A DNA stretch of 47,998 bases, taken from Saprospiraceae bacterium. Lineage in GTDB: Bacteria > Bacteroidota > Bacteroidia > Chitinophagales > Saprospiraceae. The stretch is taken from the NCBI GenBank assembly GCA_016718205.1, contig JADKEB010000035.1:1-47998 (forward strand). Reading direction: 5' to 3'. Positions 35,660-47,870 of this stretch are shown piece after piece. Every line of letters begins with the position of its first letter. The first letter of the stretch is position 1. The notes under the pieces were generated by a model. It was not told the origin of the DNA, searched no databases, and was given only the letters and a program-made list of their open reading frames with translations. A program made the translations under genes and the position numbers.

Positions 35660-38600
35660 TTAATTAAACTTTTCTCCTCTTTTGATCCACTTATCGATAT
35701 CTTTTTGGCTTCTGTCAGCAGGCAAGCCCGGATGAATCACTCTGGCAGTACACTTCTCAGCGGCTTTTACAAAATCCTGATACGGTCCGCCGTTTGGATT
35801 CTGAATAAATGCTTTTTTATTATTGTTGTAAGCAAATATTTTTCCGTTGAGCTTGGTGCATTCATCGCAGGAAGTACAGCTTTCTGTTTCTAACCAGGAG
35901 CCATATATTCAGCATTGGAAGTACTTGCTCCTGAAGCTGCTGTAACAGGTAGTGATGTTACTTCCTGAGTAGCCAACTCTAAAATGGCTGAGCCATTACC
36001 GCCTGCAAGTTGCATTAACCCTTGTGCTATTTTGCCTACCACTTCTTTGCGCACTTTATCTTCGATATCCACTGTTGAAGTTTCTACTTTATCCAGTCCT
36101 GCCAATTCTTTGAGCATGAACCAGAAATTTTTTCGATCTTCACAAGAGTCAACTATAGGCGCAGCAACTAAGACTCTCACCAGATTTTGTTTTTTATCCA
36201 CGGTCCAGATGTATGGGAAGATACCTTCTCTTTCAGCATCCGGAAGTTCGATAAATTCAGACAGTACCATCATATTGTCATTCCAAGCATCTCGAGGAAC
36301 TTTCCTGAAGTGTTTTCTGAATCTGGCTTCTGTCAGTGCAAAATCTGCAAAGGTCATGGCCACTTCCATGGTTTTTTCCATTCCAAATTCTGTGTATTTG
36401 AGTTTGTAAGTTGGCCACAAAAGATCCATTGCCGGATTTCCACTGAGGTCAAGACACTCTTCTATTTTATGCCCTTTGGCAGGATTGTATTGGAATATAG
36501 GATAAGCTCTGGATTCCATTGCTAACTTAGCCTGATGTACCCCAAGGTCGTCTGCAACTCCATGCTCAGGCTGACAAGTAGTGTAGATATTGAATATGGC
36601 AGGTCTCTTAGCCATCAAACCATCAATAAAACCTTCTATCATCTGACTGGTATTGGCTAGTGTGCTTTGCAGTACAAATGTATTACGGTGTGCCATGGCT
36701 ATCAACCCTATTTCTTTTCTTGGCTCAGATTTTCCTTTCCATACCTTTCCATATTGAGCCATATCGGATACTTGACCAATAAATCCTGACGTACATGCCT
36801 GTCCACCAGTATTGGAGTAAACTTGGGTATCGACCACGACGACTTTGATAGGTTTACCGGAAGCCATCATTCTCGATAGATTTTGGAAACCTATATCGTA
36901 CATAGCTCCGTCGCCACCTAAGGCTACTACCGGAGGGCAAAGCAACCATTCTTCATCGGTAAACTGCTCCCATGTAAAGTACGTAAATATAGGATCGTGT
37001 GTAGCAGGTTGATATTGACCATTGATGACAAGTTCTGCTTTTCTGATGGCTTTAAATCCATCGGCCATTTTGGACATATGTCCTTCAAAGATACCCATCG
37101 CAATAGATGTGGAATCCTGGAAAAGATGGTTGGTCCATGGGAAAGGATATGGATTGAAAGGATAAGTGCTACCCCAAACCGATGTACAACCGGTAGAATT
37201 ACACATTCCCATAGATGACCTTCCTTTTCCTGTGGTACCTTGAGTATATTTCCATTTCAGGTTTTTGAGTTTGGCCAATATCCTGGTGATATCCATCAAC
37301 CAATCCTGATCAACAGGTGATGTTTCTTTTTCACGATCTAATTTATGAGCTAAATCTGACACTTTCAGGTCACTGGTATAAGATTCCTGAACAATACGAG
37401 TCAGCGTATCCGTATCAGAGACATCTAGTGTGCTGATCAGTTTTTGCTGTACAAGCTTTTCTAATTTAGCTATCAATTCATCCAAATAAGCAAGGTGTTT
37501 TTCTATACGAGGCTGCATCAGGGACTCCACAGTAGCTGTGAATATGTGCACCACAGATTTTTCAGAACAACCCAAACACGCACCGTCACCGCTGGCAAAA
37601 CTGAGATATGCATCTTTATTCAATAAGATGGTTTCCAAGGTCCGATTTTCTCTTCCAGGCTATCGATACGGTTGTATTTTTTTGGAGTATTGGGCAGGTC
37701 TATCCACAGATCCCATTGGCTCCTCATGCTTGCCACTGATTCTTCTGTCTGAGGTACAATTTTGAGCGCTCCATCATCGCACACATTGACACATTCCATA
37801 CATCCTTTACAGGTAGTAGGATTGATCGTGATGCTGAATAGTCCGCCACTATTAGGTTCATTTTTTTCGTGAAGATCAAAATAAGGTCTGGTCAGGGCAA
37901 AATCAAAATCACCCAATTCATCTTTGAACCATCCAAACTCTCTGACCACATTTTCGTCACCATTGCTTTCCGCAATCGCTTTGGAGATAGCATGATTGAT
38001 ATAAGTATTGACTGTTGCACCATTTTTAGGTTGGTTCATCAGTGTGCGGATATGGCTTTCGATTTGTCGCACTGCTTTGGGAAGTACTTCAACATTGCCG
38101 TGATTTTTTCACTCTCTCTTGACGACGGTCTCCAATACATCTGATAAAGTGCTTACTAAACCCGGTATTGCTGTATCTGGACAAACAGTATAACAATTAC
38201 CACAGGCAGTACAATTATTGGGAATCCAGGATGGGTGATCAAATCTGATACCTGTCATATCTCTGAATAAAGAAGTAGTCGCAGGCATCACACTTAATCC
38301 TATAAATGGATCTGTGATGTTGTCATTACCCATTCCTTGAAGGTAGAAATTACCGGTCTGCTCCCAAAATCTGTGAATATCACTCAGTTTTGATTGACTT
38401 TGAGGGGTACTTTTCAACATCGTCGGTAGCGGAAGTGCAGGTTTACCATTGACCTTTTCAGGAATACTGTTACTGATTTCTTTAACTTTGATCTCTAACT
38501 TCATCAAAACCACGTTTGACTACTCTCATATTGTCATCCACGACTCTCTGACCTTTTGAGCCGAATTTGTGCATTAATTGATCTTCAATGGCTTTCAAAA

Positions 38601-40282
38601 GTTCAACATCATTTAGATTGGCCTTTTGCATCAAAGGAGATGCAGCGAAAAAAGCTCCCTGGAATGCGATACCCTGCATTCTGAGTTGTAATTCAACATC
38701 TGTAGCTTCTTCTCTGGCTATTTTGAACCCGTCGATATAAAAAATGTGAATATCCTGCTCGATAATGACTTTTTGATATGGTGCAGGTATGTTGGCCCAT
38801 ACTTTTTCGGGTTTTTCCTGATCGCTCTGGATGATAAAACATCCACCTCGTTTCAATCCAGCCAAAGCATTAGTATGTTTAAATACATTGGGATCTGGAG
38901 ACAAAACTACATCAACAAAGAAGTATTCACAATTAATTTTGATAGGTTCAGGAGGTTTTTACCTGTGGTAATCGCTCCCCAACCACCTATGGAGTGAAAT
39001 CTTACTGTGATGGCATCTTTGGGCATCATGTTAGGATTTTCACTTCCTCTTACGCTCAGGTCCTTGATATTGGGATATGCATCAGAGATAGATTCCTGAT
39101 ATAATTTTTGTTTAGGGGTATAAGGTACATCTCTCAGGAAGTCAATAGAAAGGTAAAACTGTTTTTTATGTTTTCCATTAGGAAGCATGTTTTCTACCGC
39201 ACCGATGATACCTTCAGGCTGTAAGTCTCTGCTTCCCATACCAAATGAACCTGAATAGACATCAGGCATATCTCCTGGCTTGTAAGTAGTTAATTCAGGA
39301 TAAGGCAGTCCATGTTGGGTAAAACCGTTTTCTGCACATTTTGAGAGCGTATCTGACACTACCTCCGCACTTGGGATGAGACTTCCCTGTCCGAGGATGA
39401 GATAGTCTGCGTCCTCCGCTTTGTAGGTCATCACTCTTGAGTACTTACGGCCGGTGAGTTTAGCATATTCATCAAAAGCCCGATCTGTGAGCTCCTTAAT
39501 ATGATCAAAGAAGAATGGTCTTTGAGACGCTACACTCTGCATATAGGAGTCCTGATTTTGCACTATACCAGCCATCATAGGATTGTCCACATCCCAGACT
39601 TCAGGGATACGACGACGCTGATCACCATAAATGATTTTCTGAGCTGGAGTTGGAGTTTCTATGATATCATCAGGCCTTCCTAAGTAGTCTCTGATCAGGT
39701 TTCTTTCCGGAAGATACAAGGATTCTATGAGGTGAGTTGTTAAAAATCCATCCTGAGCAATGATACCCGGTGTAAGAGCCAACTCTGCTATTCGGTGGGC
39801 GATAATGTTCATGTCAGCTACGTGCTGCACATTTTTGGCAAATAGCTGGAAGCATCCTGTGTCATCTATGGCATGGTAATCGTCGTGACCTGCGTGTACA
39901 TTCAGGGTGGATTTGGTCATTGCTCGTGCACCTATGTTGAGGACATAAGTCAATCTTTTACCTACCGCGGCATAAAGTGATTCATGCATGTAGGCTATAC
40001 CCTGACCAGATGAAAAATTGGCCGCTCTTAGACCCGTCATCGAAAGCCCTGCGGTGACTGCTGCTGCTGCATGTTCACCTTCCGGCTCAATAAAAATCAA
40101 TGGTCTGTCTGATATATTCAGATGGCCTTTGGCTGCTTCTTCTGCCCAGTATTCACCCATTTGGGTGGATGGAGTGATGGGGTAGCACCTGCAGCATCTG
40201 TGGATTCTCGTTCGCACATGATGGCGGCAGTATTTCCATCCATTACAGTTTTTACACAGAGGTATTTGATTGACTCGTTCAT
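35660..40282 (-). CDS. nifJ: pyruvate:ferredoxin (flavodoxin) oxidoreductase, enlarged, several frameshifts
   Basis: Starts at ATG 40282 (MNESIKYLCVKTVMDGN) and ends at TAA 35660; six frames join into about 1,540 residues against about 1,170-1,200 for a usual NifJ. Domains in order: pyruvate-binding alpha domain (CYPITPSTQMGEYW, FSSGQGIAYMHESLY), gamma domain (RFHSIGGWGAITTGKNL), two 4Fe-4S ferredoxin motifs (CTACGNCYTVCP, CKGCMECVNVC), TPP-binding beta domain (GDGACLGCSEKS, GDGAMYDIGFQNL, DTQVYSNTGGQ), a roughly 200-residue extension, and a final Cys motif CTSCDEC..EKC. An insert of about 90 residues follows GCSEKS. Makes acetyl-CoA, CO2 and reduced ferredoxin. Breaks near 40190, 38905, 38490, 38090, 37630 and 35890 are single-base. 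Confidence 0.92.
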
Positions 40283-40720
40283 GACCTTTTCCTTTTATCA
40301 TTTAAATGGCTGCAAGGTAAAGCACATCAGAAACTTGAAATATGATCTTTATCATTCATATAATGATTTTTTCAGAGAATGTTTATGATTTTTTGATAAA
40401 TCGAAACCATAGTAGTCTAACTTTTTGAGAGGTTACTTTCCGATCTAGTATTTTGATGAGAATTCAAGTTGTTTATTTGCTTGACATTAAAGGAAATGCG
40501 AACAACCGTTCCATAACCAAATGCGACTGACTAGGCTTTACACTGTATAGCAAAAGAATAATAAAGCAGAAAATATTAATTTGCCCCCTACAGCCTAATG
40601 ATAAAAGTTTAAACAAACTCTAAGACACAATTTAAGGAAAAGACTGATCTTTCATCATTCTTGATAAATAAAAGCAAATATTCATTAATACCTATAAATG
40701 AAATTGCAACTGATTGAAGA
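40283..40720. other. spacer upstream of nifJ
   Basis: No gene. It must hold the nifJ promoter on the minus strand, but I see only a partial -7 box. Bases 40588-40712 resemble 41701-41830 in wording (ATAAAAbTTTAAAC, then ATTCATTAATA), a possible dispersed intergenic repeat around the NlpC gene. Confidence 0.5.
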
Positions 40721-41486
40721 TTAAAGAATCCTTTTGATAATTCGTAGTTTATGGGTGTATTTCTGAAGGTCAGTATTGAAAATGCCATGATGGTCAAATC
40801 TGTCGATTCGTACACATCCGTACACATGGATAATTTTTTTCTCTCCGGCTATGATTCCAACATGATGTATATGCCCTTCTTTATCTTCACAAAACAAAAG
40901 GTCACCTTCTTGTGCCAACTCAGCGAAATCGACTATTTCACCCAGTAAAAATTGTTCATGAGGGAATCTGGGAAGCTGAATTCCAAAAACCTAAAGACAT
41001 TTTGAATCAAAGCACCGCTGTCAATTCCGGGAAAGGGGAGCGACCTCCTCTTAACTCAGGGCTAAACAAATACCGTCTGGCAATCTTTATGAGTAATTCA
41101 GGACTCATCTCGAGTCCATCAACAAGTGCGGCCTGACCGTTGTAAATATATTTATTGTCAGGCATTTGGAATGATATGCCATCATATTGAGGTAGGGAAG
41201 ACCCTATGACGATTGATTTTGTGTTGTCATCGTTAAAAACAGAATGACAAATTTCAAGGGATAAAGCAGGATTTAAGTATAGCTTTTCAAATAAGGCCTC
41301 GTCTGTCAGATACAATTGAATGGAGTGAATCCAACCTATAATATTGCAAGTAGTTGTGTTGACCTTAAACCAATGTTTGTTTTTTTTCTGAATGATAGTG
41401 CAAGTTTCACCAAATAGCATTTGGCTAATCATGCCTGAATCTTCTGTAGGTGCATACCACACGGGAAAACCACATTTAAATGGCAA
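40721..41486 (-). CDS. NlpC/P60-family peptidase with N-terminal SH3-like domain, frameshifted
   Basis: Frames 41007-41486 and 40721-40918 with the gap between them join into about 255 residues. The N-terminal half (WYAPTEDSGMISQMLFGETC..WIHSIQLY) is bacterial SH3-like. The catalytic half reads LLIKIARRYL..GGRSPF..GIDSGALIQNVFRFLGIQLPR, and later EGHIHHVGIIAGEKKIIHVYG with the His. The expected catalytic Cys (GIDCSALIQ) reads Ser-Gly here. There are two or three indels, so this may be sequencing error. Would cleave peptidoglycan stem peptides. Probably cytoplasmic or exported without a classical signal: none is visible. Confidence 0.75.
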
Positions 41487-41840
41487 ATAGCATGGAAATA
41501 ATGTTTAGTGTCAATCTTTTTTCTTTGACATACACCTTTATATAATTGTCTTAAATATCATCCGTTATTGAATGGTAAGAGTATGTTTAAATTTTTATGT
41601 TTGAGGAAAGCGGGCAAATTTAATTTTTGACAAGGCATATTTTGTAGTCGTAGCTGGAAGTTACGTCGAAAAAAATATAACGCTGGCTAAAATTAAAATT
41701 GCGGGCTTGGAGCCAAATAATAAAACTTTAAACTTACTCTAAAAAAAAATGAATAATACAAGATCAAAAATCAGTCCATATTCATTAATAGGATTGAAAT
41801 ATATAAAATTTATTAGATTTGCATTCCAATATATTAAATA
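41487..41840. other. spacer between the NlpC and PorP genes
   Basis: About 350 bases with no gene. Apart from the repeat-like stretch near 41701-41830, nothing is recognised. Confidence 0.5.
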
Positions 41841-42960
41841 AAACTTTAATGAGAGTTGTCGACACCCCTTTATTTATCTTGTCCGAAAAGGAGCTAAAGT
41901 ACTATGGTGTTTTTCTTTATTTTTTGTAATGCTTTGGCTTCACAGATGCCCATTTTCGCATTTTTATGCATCTCCAAAATGACTCTAAATCCTGCTTTGG
42001 CCATACTTATACGGGCACTTACAGGATTTCAACTATATACTGAGATCAATGGAGAGGGCCTGGATAATTCATTAAGGACATTTGCAGCAAGTGGTGATGC
42101 TGAATTTAATCTCTTAATTTTAGTCCAGACTTCGATGCCGGATGTTGTGGGTGTCGGCATCACATTTTTGAGACAGAGTGCCTACGTTTGATTTAATTCC
42201 AATCAGATTATGCTAACAGTAGCCTATCATAAGGCTCTGGATAAAAAGACAAAACAATACATAGGGCTGGGGCTGCAGGGAGGTATTTTAAAAAGGAGTA
42301 TCAATTACGAAGATCTGAGTTTTCCAGGATCAGTTTAATTCCCGTTGATGGTTTTACTTTGCCAACAGGAGAAAATCTTCCACCCAATAACCGGGCTTTT
42401 GCTGATTTGGGCTTGGGGCTTTATTATACTATTACACCTACAAAAAAGTCAAACTTTCATGCTGGCATAGGGTATTTTCATCTTACAAAACCGAATATCT
42501 CTTTTTATAATATTCCTGACATCATCAATCCCAATGTGATAAAAATGATACATTGAATGCCAAGTGGAGTATTCACACAGGCATCATTTGAAATAGCCGA
42601 CAGGATTTTCTTGTCCAGCTTCCAGGATGAATGCATTGATTCAGGGACCGCATGCTGAGTTGAACCTTGGAACAACATTCAGATACAAAATATCAAAAAC
42701 TGAAGCAAAATACTTGTTGATTGGTCCGTATATAAGAGGTGTAAAAACTATAATAATTTGGGTGTTGAATCTGTAATAGCTAATGGCAGGATTTGGAATG
42801 AATAACTTCATTATAGGTCTTCCAGTTATGATCAGAATTTAAAAATCTTGTATCAGACAGAGATCATTGTCATCTTTTGAGTTATCCATCATTTATATCC
42901 AGGAGAACATCACAAATGATGATAACTTTTGTCCTCATGGTAAATCCAAAACGCTACATA
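41840..42960 (+). pseudogene. PorP/SprF-family outer-membrane protein, shattered reading frame
   Basis: Pieces in all three frames line up as one protein: MTLNPALA.., TYRISTIY-DQWRGP, NSLRTFAASGDAEFN, NQIMLTVAYHKALDKKTKQYIGLGLQGG, TLPTGENLPPNNRAFADLGLGLYYTITPTKKSNFHAGIGYFHLTKPN, and SSRMNALIQGPHAELNLGTTFRYKI. This is the PorP/SprF beta-barrel seen with T9SS gliding/secretion proteins. Roughly ten indels break it. Given rplU/rpmA nearby, poor base quality is the more likely cause. Confidence 0.72.
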
Positions 42961-44250
42961 TTTTTTTGTCAATTGTTGGATGACCCTGAATTCACTTAAG
43001 AATACTTTTATCACTCTGAATGCCGTATAGAAAGGTATGGCGAGCACCATTCCTAAAATACCACCAACTTTTATCAGACTAAAACTATAATAAATATTTC
43101 AAGAGGGGTGAGCTTTGACACTTTTGGAAAAATATTAGTTTAAAGTATCATGTCATCTATCAGTCTGGTGACTGACCATAAATACACCAATAAAACCTTG
43201 ACGATAAGCGGTATCATTTCGTCGTAAAATGAAAGCTCCATATTCGATGACAATGTGATCATCACCCCCAAAGCGGTAGCAACTAATGGCCTATGTGGTA
43301 TTACATTCATAATGCCGGCAAAAAAAGCCAATCAATAATGCATTTTGACACCCATCAACATCAAAGATAATGATACGATCAATGTAATAATTGTGACTTG
43401 AATCAAAATACCTATAAAATACCTGATGAGTAGCCTGCTGGTTTCATCAAATAGCTTGTTTTGTTTGTTGTTCGTAGCGGCTTGGCACCATGGATGTCAG
43501 GATTTTGTCAAACAAACCTTGTTCGCGCAGAAAGAAAAACCCAATAAAAATATTGAAAACAACGACCCTATCATGATATCTCCAAAAAAAGCAGTTAAGG
43601 AGTCCCTGAGCATCATTCTCATTTTTTCCCGGGTTTATGTAGTTATTGATATTTGATTTTAAGATTGTAAAAAATCTTCACCCGATTTTTCACTCCGCGA
43701 GTGTCTTGAAGTGGTTGGGCCTCCTGATTTTGCAGGAAGATAGATATTAATGCTGATTGATTTACTATCGGCCGTTTTCTGAATTTAGCACAGAATCAAC
43801 CTTGATTTCGTAGATGGGTGTCCCAATCTCATCTGCACTTTGGTTTATTTTTTGCGTTGATAAAGTAGTGTCAGATTCTATCATCAGTTCTCTTTTTATC
43901 AGCCATTTCTCCCAGTCTTTTATTGGTTCTTCAAGAGGCGGTTACGACACGAAATTATAATCCACTTTTGACAGGTTTTCCACTTGATTGACCAATTGGT
44001 ATAAATGTCCAAATGAGCACCATAAACCAATCAGAAACAGCCTAAAGTAATTAACGCAGCAATATTTTACCTAAATATTTTCTGAAATACTACAATAGGT
44101 ACTCAATCATGGATATAATCCATGCAATAAGAGATCTTAGTAACAATTTCACTAAAATAGTACAATACAGCTCCTACTATCAAAAGTGAAATGGAAGCAA
44201 TCAGATATCTGGTATTAAAATTTCATTGTATTGTTGGTATTATTGCAAAT
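42955..44250 (-). pseudogene. AI-2E family transporter (PerM-like), shattered reading frame
   Basis: On the minus strand the best preserved piece (43140-43331) reads GIMNVIPHRPLVATALGVMITLS..VKVLLVYLWSVTRLIDDMIL, and downstream KSVKAHPLEIFIIVLV..GMVLAIPFYTAFRV can be assembled from 43135-42990: the GIxNxIPxxGP and HPL motifs of this family. About 350 residues would be expected. The 5' part (43680-44250) can be placed only by position and is unreadable. Confidence 0.6.
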
Positions 44251-44289
44251 ATATACTATTCAGAAATTTTGAGTAAAAAACATACTCTA

Positions 44290-46850
44290 AATCAAATTTT
44301 GTAAAATCGACTTTTTACATATTTCCAGTGACAGTGGGAGCAAGAACCTGAAAAACATTAACTTTGGACTCAAATATTTGACCACCAATGGATATATAAG
44401 GTTACGAGACTTAACGATATTCAGGTTCATCATAATCGGGAAGAATTTGGTCCGAATATATTGGAAAACGAGGGAGCCACTTTTTAAGATAGTGGTAGAA
44501 ATCATTAATGAGCCGATGTTTTTAATATTGGTACTTACGTCTGTGATATATTTTGTTTCTGGGAGAATTCGGCAGAAGGCCTTATAATGCTCATTGCTAT
44601 TTTTGTTGTAGCAGGTATTTCTTTGTTTCAGGAAAATCGGAGCAGAAACGCTGCTTGATTCTTTGAAGAAGCTTTAATCCTGAGGTAAGATGTATAAGGA
44701 ATGGAATTGATGTAATTATTGACACAGAAGGAATTGGCGTTGTTGATGATATTTTTTTGTGTAGAAGATGGCGATATTATTCCTGCAGATGCTTGCATTA
44801 TTGATGCCAATGGTTTTAAATAAATGAAAGTATGCTTACCGTTGAATCATTGCTGGTCTACAAAAAAATGTAATATCTTCACCAATAATATTTTCAAAGG
44901 GTCAATGGTGGAATCAGGATACTGTAAAGCTATTGTTACTTCTGTTGGAAATATAGCATCTATGAGTAAAATCAGCAAGAGTCTTGAAAATATAATCAAT
45001 GAAAAAACACCACTGCAACAGCAGATAGGAAGCTTTACAAGGACAAGCTGGTAGCCTATGGTGTGATTGCTTTTTCTCGTTTTGGGGCATGAATTATTTT
45101 CTGAAAATCTGATAGAAAGTCTGTTGCAGGGTTTGACTTTGGCTATGTCCAGTGTTGCCGGAGAAATACCCGTTGCATTAAGCCCTTTTATGGCTTCAGA
45201 AGTGCATGTCATTTATACAAAAGGAAGTAATTGCCTCCATATAATTCAAAGTGTTGGGGCGCTACGGTGTTGTACTGACAAGACAGGTACTTTGACTACA
45301 AAAATAATATGGAGATATAGTATCCATTTGACTTCAAAAAGATATTCTTTATATGATTTTACAAACTGCCGCCATCGTCTAATGAAGTCTTGACATTTGC
45401 AATGTGGGCATCTGAATCAAGTCCCATGACAATGGGAAAAAGCTATTCATCATGTATGGACAGCTCATGAAGTGGTTTTGAGGCCTGGTTTCAGGATGTA
45501 TAAAGAATATCCTCTCAGCGGAATCCACTGATGATGACCCACATATGGAAAGATGACTTTGAAAATACAGTTATTGCTGTCAAGGGTAGCATTGAGAAAA
45601 TGTTAAGGTCAATACGATGTATCAAGCCAACAATATCCAACAAATAAACCATTTTCAACACAACAAACAAATAAAAGGTTTTCCAGGTATTATGTATTTG
45701 CTAATTCATTTTCAGCAATATTCAGTCACTTCCAGAGTCACAAAATGATTTTAAATTTAATCTCATAGGTTTGATAGCTTTTATGATCCACCAAAAGAAT
45801 ATAAATGATGCTCCTGAATAAATTTTATAAAGCTGGAGTGGACATGGAGATGATCCCTGGAGATCTCGCCGGAACCGCTGTTGCCATAGGTAAACAAGTG
45901 GGAATAAAAAAACAGTGACATCTATGTGACCGGAGATGGTGGTGCACTTGGTGAAGATCAATTGAGGCTGAAAGTAAAAGAAATAAAAATATTTTTGCAA
46001 GGATGTTTCCGGATGCAAAGCTCAGATTAATTGAAGCCCTGAAAGCCAACGGTGAGGAAGTGATTGCGATGACTGGTGATGGAGTCAATGATTCTCCTGC
46101 TTTAAAATCTGCCCACATCGGTATTGCTATGGGAAGGGTGGAAATTAAGTGGCCGAGTGCCGCTTCCATTATCCTGTCGGATGATGACCTCAAATGGATA
46201 GTAGAACGCTATCGCCTTGGGACGAAGGATTTATGAAAATTTAAAAGCAATCAAGATATATCATTTCTATTCATATTCCAATAATTTTGATTGTACTTTA
46301 TAGTGTTTTTTTCTTGGAAATATTCAAGCATCTTTTCTCCTGTACATTGATTTTTGGAACTTCATTATGGGTCCTACATGCTCCATTATTTTCAAAATAT
46401 TCTATTGAATAAAACTCTATGAACAAACCTCCAAGAAAATAGGAATTATGATTTTTTTTTTTCATTCAAAAGAGCTTCTGATCAGTATTGGCAGGAATTG
46501 ATCATTACCATTTTTGTTTGTCTATAGGTTGTTATTTTGTGACGATAAACCAAAACCGAAACTTTTATTGAGGACCATCATTTTATACTACACTTATTTT
46601 CTCAAATATATTTTTAACATAGTAAATCGTTCTTTTTATTATTCAGTTTTTACAACAGTGATAAAAACCAGATGATACCTTTGGTCATCCTTATATCAGT
46701 TATAATATTCCTTTTAGCGATATACTATCCGCCTGTAAGATATGTATTTGAGTTTGATCCACTTTCTGCTTTAGATTGGTTTATCTGTATGGGCTTGGCT
46801 TTTCAGGTATTTTGGATAGAAATCTACAAGTATTTTTAAGCATGACCCAA
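44290..46850 (+). pseudogene. P-type cation-transporting ATPase, shattered reading frame
   Basis: Fragments in order: EPLFKIVVEIINEPMFLILVLTSVIYF (TM region), GDIIPADACIIDANGF (actuator), KGSMVESGYCKAIVTSVG, GLTLAMSSVAGEIPVALSPFMA (TM4 with PEEIP-like GEIP), CTDKTGTLT at 45272-45298 (the phosphorylated Asp), AMTGDGVNDSPALKSAHIGIAMG (hinge, 46066-46135) and ASIILSDDDLKWIV. The order and GEIPVALSPFM resemble Ca2+-type (P2) pumps. At least a dozen shifts and stops. Substrate not assigned. Confidence 0.78.
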
Positions 46851-47047
46851 ACTATTTAGTTTATTATCAATGTAAAATTGTAAAACAATGAGTTATACTG
46901 GATTTGACAATGTCATCAAATCAAATAAACAACAAAGAGCAAAAACCATATGTGATTTTTGCCCTTTCGTTGAATGCTAATTGATTATTTTGATTGAGAC
47001 TTACTACATCGACTTATTGCCGCTCCACGATTAAAAGCTTAAGTTGA
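46851..47047. other. spacer between the convergent ATPase and rpmA
   Basis: No gene other than the terminator hairpin at 46930-46972. Confidence 0.5.
46930..46972. terminator. bidirectional terminator hairpin
   Basis: CAACAAAGAGCAAAAACCATATG and its partner CATATGTGATTTTTGCCCTTTCGTTG form an imperfect stem with A- and T-rich sides, between the convergent P-type ATPase (+) and rpmA (-). It fits a terminator for both. Confidence 0.55.
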
Positions 47048-47386
47048 TTATTCTTCTTCGGTGCAACCAACAGGTGGAGTTCGGGGAGCGCTTTAACCTT
47101 TGCAGCAGGCGCGATGGTTTCTTGTACTTCGTGCTAAAAGCAGGTATGATGCTAGCGAGTCCTTTCAGACTTTCCTTTTTGAAAGCAACTACACCGTCCA
47201 CTTTTGCATGTATATGGTGAAGTCTTTACCTAAATATGCATTTTCGCCTGCATGGAAATTTTGTTCCTCTTTGTCTTATCAGGATATTTCCTGCTTTGTA
47301 AACTGATATGAAAAGCAAACGCCTAATCTTCTTTTACTATCCCGTCCGTTGTCCAGGAACTACCAAACACCTTTTTTATGAGCCAT
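47048..47386 (-). CDS. rpmA: ribosomal protein L27, frameshifted
   Basis: From ATG 47386: MAHKKGVG, then (shifting frames) NGRDS..RRLGV, AGNIL-RQRGTKFHAGENAYLGKDFTIY, VDGVVAFKKGKSER and SIIPAFST: unmistakable L27. Near the end a tail APAAKVKA.. suggests a short C-terminal extension. Four or five single-base shifts. Binds 23S rRNA near the peptidyl transferase centre. It follows rplU as in most bacteria. Such an essential gene should not be broken, which points to sequencing error. Confidence 0.88.
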
Positions 47387-47402
47387 TATTCTTCTTTTTA
47401 AG

Positions 47403-47750
47403 TTAATGAATACCTGCCAGCCCGTCCGAGAGTTGCGCAGAATAGAATCAATTTTAATTTTGTAAAACTCTGTCTGTGACCGTTTTTCCCCACAATACAA
47501 CCTTTTCTTCTCTTCTTTTTGAAAGCTGACCTTTGTCACCTTTTTTGGTTGCCGATGACAGTGGCACTTACTTTGGCATTGCTTATTACCGGCATGCCTG
47601 CTTGAACAGAACCATTGTTGTCTGTCATCAGAACCTGATCCAGATATTAAGCACAGATGACCTGCAACCAACTTCTAACTGGTGGACAAAAGTTCCTGAC
47701 CTTCTGTCACTTTAAATTGCTGACCAGCTATATTTTACGATTGCAATCAT
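47403..47750 (-). CDS. rplU: ribosomal protein L21, frameshifted
   Basis: From ATG 47750: MIAIVK-IAGQQFKVTEGQEL, LEVG..SSV, QVLMTDNNGSVQAGMPVISNAKVSATVIGNQK, KRRKGY..NGHRQSFTKIKIDSISAQ in shifting frames: L21. The end ..LSDGLAGIH and TAA at 47403 leave 16 bases to rpmA. 23S rRNA-binding large subunit protein. At least five indels within 350 bases. Confidence 0.88.
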
Positions 47751-47822
47751 TGTGAATAAATTTTAATTTTAAAAATGATTATAAAGTAGGAACTTATTCA
47801 ATAATTAAACAAGTCTTTTTAA

Positions 47823-47870
47823 TGTTATTTTGAACGCTGTCATTGAAAAACCTTATTTTTGCGCTCCTAT
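47823..47870 (+). promoter_or_regulatory. candidate promoter reading out of the window
   Basis: TTTG (near 47830), 21 bases, TATTTTTG (near 47852-47859) approximates the Bacteroidota consensus with a slightly long spacer. Bases 47870-47998 look coding only in short bits, so the gene it would serve is not identified. Confidence 0.3.
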
